This document shows, piece by piece, positions 1 to 6,663 of a stretch of DNA of 15,154 bases. A program made the position numbers and the translations under genes. Location: contig NZ_JASLCN010000098.1 in NCBI RefSeq assembly GCF_030151805.1, forward strand, positions 1 to 15,154, written 5' to 3'. Origin of the DNA: Fluviicola sp. GTDB lineage: Bacteria > Bacteroidota > Bacteroidia > Flavobacteriales_D > Crocinitomicaceae. Below the pieces are notes generated by a model that worked only from the letters and a program-made list of their open reading frames with translations, was not told the origin of the DNA and did not search any database. The first letter of the stretch is position 1. Every line of letters begins with the position of its first letter.

Positions 1-1
1 C

Positions 2-577
2 CTTCAGATCGTGGCACGTGCTGTTCGGGAGATGAGTGAAGGAGAATTGCTCCAGATTGAAAAAGCACGAAAACTGGATATTACGGAAGAAGTTTACTTC
101 GATGTGATCCGTCAGAAAACAGCCAGTTTGATTGCAACAGTTTGCGAATCGGCAGCGGCTTCTGTTGACCGTGAAGACATGGCCGACCGGATGCGTCAAT
201 TCGGGGAATTGGTTGGTTTGGCCTTCCAGGTAAAGGATGATATTTTCGATTACGGAACTCCCGGAAACATCGGAAAACCAACCGGGAATGATATCCGTGA
301 ACGAAAAATGACCCTGCCGCTTATTTATGCGCTTCAACACAGTGATAAAGCGGTCCGGAAAGAGCTGATGAACATTGTGAAGAATCACAACGAGGAGAAA
401 AAATACGTACAGCGCGCCATTCAGTTGGTGATTGATGCCGGAGGAATCGACTATGCGCACAAACGCATGATTGAGTTAAAAACAGAAGCGCTCGAATTAC
501 TGACCGATATTCCTGACTCAGAATCCAAAAGAGCATTGATCGGTTTAGTGGAATACACGGTTACGAGAGATAAATAA
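2..577 (+). CDS. Polyprenyl diphosphate synthase, 3' part (cut by window edge)
   Basis: This is the C-terminal part of a trans-isoprenyl diphosphate synthase, which condenses isopentenyl diphosphate units onto an allylic diphosphate to make a quinone or lipid-carrier side chain. The reading frame is open to the left edge (in-frame codons read L-Q-I before the GTG at position 11), so the GTG is internal and the real start is outside. The second aspartate-rich motif, DDIFDYG, is visible near nt 236-256, followed by the usual GKPTGNDIRERKMTLPLIYAL block (GK, D, and RK/TLP residues) that binds diphosphate. The first DDxxD motif would lie upstream and is not in the window. The remaining C-terminus is helical and ends normally at TAA. 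The length of the visible part, about 191 residues, fits the second half of a roughly 320-residue enzyme. Whether the product is octaprenyl, heptaprenyl or geranylgeranyl cannot be told from this part. Confidence 0.93.
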   Translation, partial: LQIVARAVREMSEGELLQIEKARKLDITEEVYFDVIRQKTASLIATVCESAAASVDREDMADRMRQFGELVGLAFQVKDDIFDYGTPGNIGKPTGNDIRERKMTLPLIYALQHSDKAVRKELMNIVKNHNEEKKYVQRAIQLVIDAGGIDYAHKRMIELKTEALELLTDIPDSESKRALIGLVEYTVTRDK

Positions 578-621
578 GAGAAAGCAAAGCTTTGGATAAT
601 AAACAAGCGTTCGCACAGTTT
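578..621. repeat. Intergenic repeat, copy A
   Basis: A 44-nt segment that begins directly after the TAA stop of the prenyl synthase gene. It reads AGAAAGCAAAGCTTTGGAT followed by ACAAGCGTTCGCACAGTTT. Copy B at 1169-1211 has nearly the same sequence and also starts directly after a stop codon. The core AGCAAAGCTTT is partly palindromic. Confidence 0.75.
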
Positions 622-686
622 ACTTTTCAATTCCATATTTCCAATTCAATCAACCCATCGGGAAGAATTTACGTTCTGAAAAGATA

Positions 687-701
687 AATGCATTTTGCAT
701 T
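687..701. promoter_or_regulatory. Small dyad upstream of the lipoprotein gene
   Basis: A perfect inverted repeat, AATGCA-TTT-TGCATT, located about 22 nt before the -7 element of the next gene and overlapping the place where the -33 element would be. It may be a protein-binding site, but a dyad this short in AT-rich DNA can occur by chance. Confidence 0.25.
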
Positions 702-722
702 CTGATAATTATCGGGATTAAG

Positions 723-730
723 TATCTTTG
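723..730 (+). promoter_or_regulatory. Bacteroidota-type -7 element for the MORN lipoprotein
   Basis: TATCTTTG is a full match to the TAnnTTTG consensus recognised by the Bacteroidota primary sigma factor. It lies 18 nt before the ATG at 749. A TTG that could serve as the -33 element is at 695-697, 25 nt upstream, slightly longer than the usual spacing. Confidence 0.7.
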
Positions 731-748
731 AATTAATATTAAAATCAC

Positions 749-1168
749 ATGAAGCAATTATTTGGTCTTATTTTCATTACCTCTGTTTCGTTGGCTGTAA
801 GCAGCTGCGGAGAAGAAAAAAAAGCTCCTGAAAAAGAGAAAACGGAAGATCTGGTGGAAATCAAAAACGGAATTTATACGGAATATTATCCCGGAAGAAA
901 AGCAGTTAAATTCAGAGGACCACAGGACGATAACAAACAACGAAACGGTCGCTGGTTCTTTTACGACGAACGCGGAAATGAACTTTCCATGACAGAATAC
1001 ATCAACGGAAAAAAACACGGATTCATTTTCGTGCGTTACCCGAACGGTACGATGCGTTATACCGGAGAATTCAATATGGATGCAGAAGCCGGGCTTTGGA
1101 AATTCTACAAAGAAGACGGATCACTTTTGTCTGAAAAAGATTTCGGAAACAAAGAAATTATTCAATAA
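749..1168 (+). CDS. MORN-repeat (YwqK-like) lipoprotein
   Basis: A 139-residue predicted lipoprotein. Residues 1-19 form a signal peptide ending in the lipobox VSSC, so Cys20 would be the acylated residue; the following G-E-E-K-K stretch is acidic and charged, somewhat like the surface-export signals described for Bacteroidota lipoproteins, so surface exposure is possible but not shown. After a charged linker (about 21-39), the protein is made of three to four repeats of about 24 residues (roughly 41-65, 66-89, 90-113, 114-133) of the type NGxWxFYDExGNxxxxxxYxNGKxHG. These are MORN-variant repeats of the YwqK type. Proteins with this repeat are often labelled antitoxin components from B. subtilis YwqK, but no toxin gene is next to it, so I would not use that label. 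It is flanked by repeat copies A and B. No specific function can be assigned. Confidence 0.85.
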   Translation: MKQLFGLIFITSVSLAVSSCGEEKKAPEKEKTEDLVEIKNGIYTEYYPGRKAVKFRGPQDDNKQRNGRWFFYDERGNELSMTEYINGKKHGFIFVRYPNGTMRYTGEFNMDAEAGLWKFYKEDGSLLSEKDFGNKEIIQ

Positions 1169-1211
1169 GAAAAAGCAAAGCTTTTGATGAAAACAAGCGT
1201 TAGCGCAGTTT
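1169..1211. repeat. Intergenic repeat, copy B
   Basis: A 43-nt segment starting directly after the TAA of the lipoprotein gene. It reads AAAAGCAAAGCTTTTGATG then AACAAGCGTTAGCGCAGTTT and aligns with copy A over its full length with a few substitutions and a one-base gap. Confidence 0.78.
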
Positions 1212-1295
1212 AAAATGAAGCACTGCTTTCGATAAGAGCCAGCCGAAAGGCTGGTGAAGACTGAACTAAGCAATGATGAATTGCTTCAAACGAAG
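1212..1295. other. Intergenic stretch with two clean hairpins
   Basis: Between repeat copies B and C lie two perfect inverted repeats. The first is CCAGCC-GAAA-GGCTGG at 1239-1254, a 6-bp GC-rich stem with a GNRA-type tetraloop. The second is AAGCAAT-GATGA-ATTGCTT at 1268-1286, a 7-bp stem with a 5-nt loop. Neither is followed by a T-run, so they are not typical terminators. They could belong to a structured RNA or to the repeat element itself. No ORF of note is present. Confidence 0.5.
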
Positions 1296-1358
1296 GAACA
1301 AGCGCTAGCGCAATTAAAATGAAGCAAAGCTTTTGAGGACAATCAAGCGGCAACACAG
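1296..1358. repeat. Intergenic repeat, copies C and D
   Basis: Two further partial copies of the same family. GAACAAGCGCTAGCGCAATT at 1296-1315 matches the second half of copy B and contains the perfect 10-bp palindrome GCGCTAGCGC (1302-1311). It is followed by AAAATGAAGCAAAGCTTTTG at 1316-1335, matching the first half, and then a decayed second half (ATCAAGCGGCAACACAG). The unit order is thus preserved head to tail. The dnaG start follows 20 nt later; I see no TAnnTTTG element there. Confidence 0.65.
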
Positions 1359-1378
1359 AGCAAAAAATATATACTAGT

Positions 1379-3361
1379 ATGTCACGCATTCCCCCGCATA
1401 TTATCGATGAAATCATGCAAACTTCCCGTATTGAGGAAGTGATCGGGGAATTTGTGAACTTAAAAAAATCAGGATCAAACCTCAAAGGGCTGAGTCCCTT
1501 CGTAGATGAGAAATCACCTTCGTTCATGGTTTCTCCTGCCAAACAGATCTTTAAATGCTTTTCTTCGGGAAAAGGCGGAACAGTAGTGAGTTTCCTGATG
1601 GAAAAAGAACACTTTTCGTATCCCGAAGCGCTCAAATGGCTTGCCGACAAATACGGAATCCAGGTTCCGGAAGATAAACCGCAAACCGCGGAGGAAATGG
1701 CCGCCATTACCGAACGCGAGAGTTTATACATTATCAATGAATTCGCAAAGGAGCATTTCATGCACAACATGCATGATACGAACGAGGGGCAGAACATCGG
1801 TCTCTCCTACTTCGAAGAACGCGGATTCCGGGCAGATATCATCAAGAAATTCCAGCTTGGATACTGTTTAAACTCCGGTGATGACTTCACAAAAGCCGCT
1901 CTGAAAAAAGGCTACAAAAAAGAATACCTGGAATCTGTCGGCTTAACAAAAACCAAAGAAGACAGAAGTTTTGACTTCTTCCGCGGTCGTGTGATGTTCC
2001 CGATTCACTCTATTTCGGGGCGTGTTCTCGGGTTTGGCGGGCGAACATTGATCACCGACAAGAAAATCGCGAAGTATTTCAACTCGCCGGAAAGTATTAT
2101 CTACAACAAGAGTGAGATTCTCTACGGTTTGTACTTTGCCAAAGGCGATATTATCAAATACGACAATTGTTTCCTTTGTGAGGGGTATACCGATGTGATT
2201 TCCATGCATCAGGCCGGAGTTGCCAATTCAGTAGCTTCTTCCGGAACATCTTTGACGAAGGAGCAGATCAAACTGATCAAGCGCTACACGCAAAACATCA
2301 CGATTTTATATGATGGTGATGCAGCCGGAATCAAAGCTTCTTTCCGTGGAATTGACCTGATCCTGGAAGAAGGAATGAACGTGAAAGTGGTTCTTTTCCC
2401 GGATGGAGACGACCCGGATTCCTACTCCAAAAAAGTAAGCACTACGGAATTGATGGATTTCATCAAAGCCAATACCAAAGACTTTGTCACCTTTAAAACT
2501 TCCTTGCTTCTCGAAGAAGGAAACAATGATCCGCTTCAAAAGGCACAGATTATCCGCGAAGTAGTTCATTCCATTTCCCTGATTCCGGATCAGATTACCC
2601 GGTCCGTTTTCATTTCTGAAATTGCACGTGTTTTCTCTATTGATGAAAGTATCGTCATCAATGAGTTGAACAAGCTTCGTAAAAACCAGATCGCAAAAGA
2701 GTTGGACGAACCCATTATTGCGCAAAATCCGGAACTGACAGATACGTTTTTAAATCCGACACCGCAGGCAACAACTGCAACGGAACGAAAAACACCTTAT
2801 GCTTCAGAAGAATACGAATTGATGCGCATTTTGGTGAAATACGGCATTTTCGCCATTACAACCGATCACATCGACGAGCACGGAATGGCTCACATGGTAG
2901 AAGTTAGTGCGGCAGAACTCATTCATCACGAACTGACAAAAGATGAATTAACCTTTCAATTCCCGCTTTTCCAGGAAATGTACCAGCAAATTGTAGACGG
3001 TTTGAGTACCAAAACACTGTATAAAGTTTCGTTCTGGCTACGACATGAAAATCCTGAAGTGGTTCAATGGATCACGGAAATTGAAACCGAACAATACGAA
3101 TTAAGTCCGAAATGGCTTTCCAAATACAATGTAGACACCAATCGCGAAATTGATAAGTTGAAAACAACCGTCATGAACGGCGTTTACGCATTCAAGAAAC
3201 TACGTGTGATGCAGCGCATCGAGCAAATCCAGAAAGAGCTTGGTGAATTATCTGAAAACATGACGGACGAGCAATTACGGGATTTACTTTCCGAACAAAT
3301 TGTTCTGGAACGTGTTAAAATGTCGATTGCAGGAAAATTGAATCAAACAATTATTCATTAA
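1379..3361 (+). CDS. dnaG: DNA primase DnaG
   Basis: A 660-residue bacterial primase, which makes RNA primers for DNA replication with the replicative helicase. The N-terminal zinc-binding domain fold is present (about 35-95: NLKGLSPF, EKSPSF, KQIFKCFSSGKGG), but three of the four zinc ligands are replaced: Ser39 and Val42 stand where Cys and His are expected, and of the CxxC pair only Cys60 remains (Ser63). The catalytic core is intact: the RGRVMFPI / GRVLGFGGRTL basic block, TOPRIM Glu268 in CEGYTD, the DGD motif at Asp312/Asp314, and DDPDSY at Asp344-Tyr349. The C-terminal part (about 430-660) is the weakly conserved helicase-interacting region. Length is normal for the family. The ATG at 1379 fits the start of other DnaG proteins (IPxxIIDEIMQTSRIEEVIGE). 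The next gene begins 6 nt after the stop, suggesting co-transcription. Confidence 0.97.
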   Translation: MSRIPPHIIDEIMQTSRIEEVIGEFVNLKKSGSNLKGLSPFVDEKSPSFMVSPAKQIFKCFSSGKGGTVVSFLMEKEHFSYPEALKWLADKYGIQVPEDKPQTAEEMAAITERESLYIINEFAKEHFMHNMHDTNEGQNIGLSYFEERGFRADIIKKFQLGYCLNSGDDFTKAALKKGYKKEYLESVGLTKTKEDRSFDFFRGRVMFPIHSISGRVLGFGGRTLITDKKIAKYFNSPESIIYNKSEILYGLYFAKGDIIKYDNCFLCEGYTDVISMHQAGVANSVASSGTSLTKEQIKLIKRYTQNITILYDGDAAGIKASFRGIDLILEEGMNVKVVLFPDGDDPDSYSKKVSTTELMDFIKANTKDFVTFKTSLLLEEGNNDPLQKAQIIREVVHSISLIPDQITRSVFISEIARVFSIDESIVINELNKLRKNQIAKELDEPIIAQNPELTDTFLNPTPQATTATERKTPYASEEYELMRILVKYGIFAITTDHIDEHGMAHMVEVSAAELIHHELTKDELTFQFPLFQEMYQQIVDGLSTKTLYKVSFWLRHENPEVVQWITEIETEQYELSPKWLSKYNVDTNREIDKLKTTVMNGVYAFKKLRVMQRIEQIQKELGELSENMTDEQLRDLLSEQIVLERVKMSIAGKLNQTIIH

Positions 3362-3367
3362 TCAGGT

Positions 3368-4492
3368 ATGAGTAAATTTTTGTTTTGGCTGGGGCCTTAC
3401 CAGGTTTGCATGTGGAATATCATCATCATAGCCGTTTCCTTTTTCGGAGCCTATGTCTTGAAAAAACTCTTTCGTCGTTCGGTGAAACGCTATCTCGCAT
3501 CCGCAAACATTCCCCTGGAAGGAAGAAAAGCCATCTGGCTCAGATTGCTAAGTCAAAGTGGTTTTGCCCTGGCGGGCTACATTTCCATCCTGAGTTTCAA
3601 CATCAACAATGAAGATGTGACTTTCCAGGAATTTCTGGATTTCAACCTGATTAATACTTCCAAAATTAAAATCAGTTTCGAGAATATCATTTTTGTCATC
3701 CTGATCATTTTCAGCGCCCGCGTAATCCTGAATATTGCCCGTTTATTCATTCAGCGCAGGTTCAAACGCGCTAAAAGATCCGAAATCGGAACAGAATATG
3801 TATACGTTCAGGTTGCCAAATACATTATCACCATTATCGCATTTATCTGCGTTTTAGCAGCTTTGGATGTTGATACAAAAATTTTCCTCGGAGGTTCTGC
3901 CGCTTTGTTGGTGGGGCTTGGACTCGGACTTCAGGATGTATTCAAAGACATGTTTTCGGGGCTTGTGTTGCTTTTTGAGGGAAGTATCCGTGTGGGAGAC
4001 GTTGTCGAAATCAACGACGGGAAATCCTCCGAGCCGATGGTCGCGAAGATTATTAAAATCAATGTACGAACCACGCAAATCGAAACACGCGACGGAAATA
4101 TCCTCATTGTACCGAATGCCAAATTCACGCAGGAATACATTGAAAACTGGAGTCACGGAAGCACGCTTTCCCGTTTCCGTATTCCCGTTACGGTAGCATA
4201 CGGAAGCGATACACACCTGGTAAGCGAATTGTTGAAACAAGCTGCACTCAGTCACCCGAAAGTGAATAAATCCGGTGGTGTAAGTGTGCGTTTGAATGAT
4301 TTCGGAGAAAACGGATTGCAAATGGAAATCATGTTTTGGGCCGACCAAAGTTGGGACATCAATATCTACAAATCGGAAATCCGTTTTGAAATCGACCGCC
4401 TGTTCCGGCACTACAATATCCGGATTCCTTATCCGCAGCGGGATGTGCGAATTTCTCAAAGTTCTGTTGAGACTAAAGACCAAAAGCTCTGA
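3368..4492 (+). CDS. MscS-family mechanosensitive ion channel
   Basis: A 374-residue inner-membrane channel of the small-conductance mechanosensitive type, which opens under membrane tension to release solutes during osmotic downshock. Hydrophobic segments occur at about 10-30, 60-80, 102-125 and 147-167, followed by the conserved pore helix region (about 171-200) rich in Gly and Ala, GGSAALLVGLGLGLQD then a DMFSG turn. After this comes the beta domain with the family pattern FEGSIRVGDVVEI, then TTQIETRDGNILIVPNAKF and the cytoplasmic alpha/beta portion. The protein has two to three more N-terminal hydrophobic segments than the minimal E. coli MscS fold needs for the pore. The ATG lies 6 nt after the dnaG stop, with only a weak AGG nearby, so the two genes are probably one transcription unit. 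The C-terminal tail is charged and polar. Confidence 0.93.
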   Translation: MSKFLFWLGPYQVCMWNIIIIAVSFFGAYVLKKLFRRSVKRYLASANIPLEGRKAIWLRLLSQSGFALAGYISILSFNINNEDVTFQEFLDFNLINTSKIKISFENIIFVILIIFSARVILNIARLFIQRRFKRAKRSEIGTEYVYVQVAKYIITIIAFICVLAALDVDTKIFLGGSAALLVGLGLGLQDVFKDMFSGLVLLFEGSIRVGDVVEINDGKSSEPMVAKIIKINVRTTQIETRDGNILIVPNAKFTQEYIENWSHGSTLSRFRIPVTVAYGSDTHLVSELLKQAALSHPKVNKSGGVSVRLNDFGENGLQMEIMFWADQSWDINIYKSEIRFEIDRLFRHYNIRIPYPQRDVRISQSSVETKDQKL

Positions 4493-4510
4493 ATAGTGTG
4501 TTTTTTGTTT

Positions 4511-4641
4511 TCAAAAGCTGCGCTTCTCCTAAATTATTTCCGCTCTGACGTTTGTCATAATTTAGTCTTCAAAAGCTGCGCTTCTCCTAAATTATTTCCG
4601 CACTGACGTTTGTCATAATTTAGTCTTCAAAAGCTGCGCTT
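4511..4641. repeat. 58-bp tandem repeat (2 full copies plus 15 nt) in front of ppa
   Basis: Two complete 58-nt units (4511-4568 and 4569-4626) differ at one base only (T at 4544, A at 4602). A third copy stops after its first 15 nt (4627-4641, TCAAAAGCTGCGCTT) and leads straight into the ppa promoter. Each unit contains a 9-bp inverted repeat, CTAAATTAT and ATAATTTAG (4529-4537 with 4557-4565; 4587-4595 with 4615-4623), enclosing a 19-nt loop with an inner GAC/GTC pair. The reverse complement of the unit start, AAGCGCAGCTTTTGA, resembles the AAGCAAAGCTTTTGA core of the repeats at 1169-1335, so both may belong to one wider family. Confidence 0.92.
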
Positions 4642-4646
4642 TTTCT

Positions 4647-4654
4647 TATATTTG
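4647..4654 (+). promoter_or_regulatory. -7 element directly upstream of ppa
   Basis: TATATTTG is a full match to TAnnTTTG. It ends only 7 nt before the ATG at 4662, so transcription would start within a few bases of the start codon, giving a leaderless or nearly leaderless mRNA. No well-spaced TTG is seen upstream because that place is taken by the third repeat copy. Confidence 0.7.
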
Positions 4655-4661
4655 CATCCAT

Positions 4662-5348
4662 ATGAAAGGAGAAATTAAAGCAATTATTGATGCGATGAGC
4701 AAACGTTTTACGTCGCATCCCTGGCATGGAATTGAAATAGGTGAAAAACAACCGGCAATCGTTAATGCCTTTATCGAAATCATTCCAGCCGATTCGATCA
4801 AATACGAAATTCACAAACCATCCGGTTATATCATGGTCGACAGACCTCAAAAATTGTCCAATCACATGCCTTGTTTGTACGGATTTGTTCCGCAAACATA
4901 TTGTGATACGGAAGTTGCTGCTTTTTCAAATGAGAAAACAGGAAGAACAGACATCGTTGGAGATGGTGATCCATTGGATATTTGTGTGCTTTCAGAACGT
5001 TCGTTCAACCACGGAAATATTTTGTGTGATGCAAAAGTAATCGGAGGTTTACGCATGATCGACGGTGGTGAAGCAGATGATAAAATCATTGCTGTTTTAA
5101 AAGGAGATCAGGCTTACGGTGACATTAATGATATCACTGACATGCCAAAAATGGTAATTGACCGCGTGCGCCACTTCTTCCTGACTTACAAAGATTTGGA
5201 CGGAGGTGCGAAAAATGTAGAGATTACACACGTTTACGGAAAAGAAGAAGCATTTGAAGTGATCAAACGAGCAAGTAACGATTATAAAAATAAATTTGGA
5301 GATGCCAACGAAAATCTGGCAACTGCATTAGAGAAATTGTTGGGTTAG
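4662..5348 (+). CDS. ppa: Inorganic diphosphatase, family I
   Basis: A 228-residue soluble family I pyrophosphatase, which hydrolyses PPi to two phosphates and drives biosynthetic reactions (including the prenyl transfer and DNA priming reactions encoded nearby, though this is only general metabolism). The active-site set can be followed against E. coli PPase: Lys47 and Glu49 (KYE), Arg61, Tyr73 (LYGFVP), the signature DGDPLD with Asp101, Asp103 and Asp106, Asp134, Asp139 and Lys141 (DGGEADDK), and Tyr176-Lys177 (HFFLTYKDL). All are present, so the enzyme should be active and Mg2+ dependent. It is longer than the E. coli enzyme (about 176 residues), with about 18 extra N-terminal residues and inserts, as in other Bacteroidota. 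The stop codon sits inside the loop of the terminator hairpin. Confidence 0.96.
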   Translation: MKGEIKAIIDAMSKRFTSHPWHGIEIGEKQPAIVNAFIEIIPADSIKYEIHKPSGYIMVDRPQKLSNHMPCLYGFVPQTYCDTEVAAFSNEKTGRTDIVGDGDPLDICVLSERSFNHGNILCDAKVIGGLRMIDGGEADDKIIAVLKGDQAYGDINDITDMPKMVIDRVRHFFLTYKDLDGGAKNVEITHVYGKEEAFEVIKRASNDYKNKFGDANENLATALEKLLG

Positions 5349-5364
5349 CCCCAACATTTTTTTT
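5338..5364 (+). terminator. Intrinsic terminator overlapping the ppa stop codon
   Basis: A 7-bp stem (TGTTGGG at 5338-5344 with CCCAACA at 5350-5356) with the 5-nt loop TTAGC, followed by eight T residues (5357-5364). The TAG stop of ppa (5346-5348) lies in the loop, so the last codons of ppa form the left arm. Confidence 0.8.
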
Positions 5365-5390
5365 GTCTAACAATTTTAAAAACCTGTAGT

Positions 5391-6233
5391 ATGAAAAAGG
5401 TATTCGTTTCAGCAATTTTAGCGATTGCTTTCAGTTCGGTATCCAATGCGCAATTGGCACCACAACCAAGTCCATCCGGTAAATTGGAGCAAAAAGTAGG
5501 TCTTACGGATCTTTCTATTGAGTATTCAAGACCAAGTAAAAGAAATCGCGTGGTTTTCGGTGATATCGTTCCTTTCGGGGAAGTTTGGAGAACAGGAGCA
5601 AATGAAAACTCCAAGTTCACAAATTCTGATGCATTGATTTTCGGGAAAGACACATTGAAGCCCGGAACGTATGCGCTTTATACCAAACCAACGAAAGAAT
5701 CCTGGGATTTGATTTTCTACACGGATGTAACAAACTGGGGAACTCCGGACACCTGGGATGACAAAAAAGTAGCTTTAAAAGTGAATGCGAAAGTCAAAAA
5801 CCTGAGTGAGGCAGTTGAAACATTTACCATTTCAATTGACGGATTGGAATCCGTTAACGGCGCTACTTTAACCTTCAAATGGGATCAGACTTCTGTTTCC
5901 TTTCCTTTCACTGTTCCAACTGATGCCAAGGTGATGGCAAACATCAACAAAACAATGGCGGGTCCTTCTGCAAATGATTACATCAGTGCGGCAAGTTACT
6001 ACCTGGAAAACAAGAAAGACTTGAAAAAAGCATTGGAATGGGCTACAAAAGCTGCTGATATGAATCCTGAAGCTTTCTGGATTTTCCGCACAAAATCATT
6101 GATTCAGGCAGAATTGGGTGATAAAAAAGGCGCGATCGAATCTGCTAAAAAAGGATTGGCTCTGAGTGAAAAAACAAAATACGACAACTATACCAAACTA
6201 TTCAAGGAATCCTTGAAAGAATGGTCGAAATAA
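5391..6233 (+). CDS. Secreted DUF2911 protein with C-terminal TPR-like region
   Basis: A 280-residue exported protein. Residues 1-20 form a signal peptide with an Ala-x-Ala-like end (VSNA before Gln21). Residues about 28-170 match the DUF2911 family: KLEQKVGLTDLSIEYSRP, then RVVFGDIVPFGEVWRTGANE, then PGTYALY and the SWDLIFYTDVTNWGTP stretch. Function of DUF2911 is unknown; it is common in Bacteroidota. Residues about 190-270 are helical and resemble one to two tetratricopeptide repeats (YYLENKKDLKKALEWATKAA, then a GDKKGAIESAKKGLAL unit), an arrangement seen in other DUF2911 proteins. It lies 42 nt after ppa but beyond a terminator, and I find no clear TAnnTTTG element in the gap, so it may depend on read-through or on an unrecognised promoter. 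It ends in a strong terminator. Confidence 0.92.
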   Translation: MKKVFVSAILAIAFSSVSNAQLAPQPSPSGKLEQKVGLTDLSIEYSRPSKRNRVVFGDIVPFGEVWRTGANENSKFTNSDALIFGKDTLKPGTYALYTKPTKESWDLIFYTDVTNWGTPDTWDDKKVALKVNAKVKNLSEAVETFTISIDGLESVNGATLTFKWDQTSVSFPFTVPTDAKVMANINKTMAGPSANDYISAASYYLENKKDLKKALEWATKAADMNPEAFWIFRTKSLIQAELGDKKGAIESAKKGLALSEKTKYDNYTKLFKESLKEWSK

Positions 6234-6241
6234 CACAAACG

Positions 6242-6272
6242 AATCCCTCTGCAAAACAGAGGGATTTTTTTT
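6242..6272 (+). terminator. Intrinsic terminator after the DUF2911 gene
   Basis: A perfect 10-bp stem, AATCCCTCTG (6242-6251) with CAGAGGGATT (6257-6266), loop CAAAA, and a run of eight T (6265-6272). It begins 8 nt after the stop. Confidence 0.95.
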
Positions 6273-6663
6273 GATACTGCTTGAATCCAAGTATGATTTC
6301 ATACGGATTGGTAATAGTGCGAATGAACAAATTGAAAATTGAACTCTTAAAGTGGCTGGAGTTTTTCAGATTAGGCGTGTGAATTTGGACTGTAATGCTC
6401 CGTTCCTTCCTGAAAAATCTCAAATAATCGCTTTAAAAAAAAAACGTTGTACAATAATACCATATTGTAAACCGAGCAGTTTAATATTGTAATCCTAAAG
6501 GATATAAAACACGTTGTATAAACATTACGAACTACTTGCCCCCCACTATTTAGTTTAATCCCAATTAATTTCCATGCGGATGCATCAGCTATCGGGACGT
6601 AATTTATAATGGTACTTTTCTTGCTACACAATTTTTATGTATTTTAGATCAAGTCGATTGAAT
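6273..6663. other. AT-rich intergenic region without a recognisable gene
   Basis: About 390 nt without a supported ORF. It contains a direct repeat ACGTTGTA (6444-6451 and 6511-6518), an inverted repeat TACAAT/ATTGTA with an 8-nt loop (6450-6455, 6464-6469) and a short dyad ATCCTAAAGGAT. A weak promoter match (TTG at 6621-6623, TATTTTAG at 6640-6647, spacing 16) may serve the VWA gene. The low-GC composition and frequent stops argue against coding. Confidence 0.5.

Noticed and set aside
749..1168. Labelling the MORN lipoprotein as an antitoxin
   Set aside because: The YwqK name comes from repeat similarity only; no toxin gene is adjacent and the protein is exported.
1210..1797. 195-codon minus-strand frame opposite the start of dnaG
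   Set aside because: It lies antisense to the conserved N-terminus of dnaG and over the repeat region, has no recognisable motif and a composition typical of a shadow frame.
3854..4483. 209-codon minus-strand frame opposite mscS
   Set aside because: Antisense to a clear MscS gene, without a promoter or family features.
4511..4641. Tandem repeat considered as a CRISPR array
   Set aside because: The units abut without variable spacers, there are only two full copies, and no cas gene is present.
6371..6631. 86-codon minus-strand frame in the intergenic region
   Set aside because: Its translation shows no family features, no promoter element was found for it, and the region is low-GC with frequent stops.
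6637..6663. Upstream ATG at 6637 as the start of the VWA gene
   Set aside because: It adds polar residues in front of a complete signal peptide and lies before the probable transcription start.
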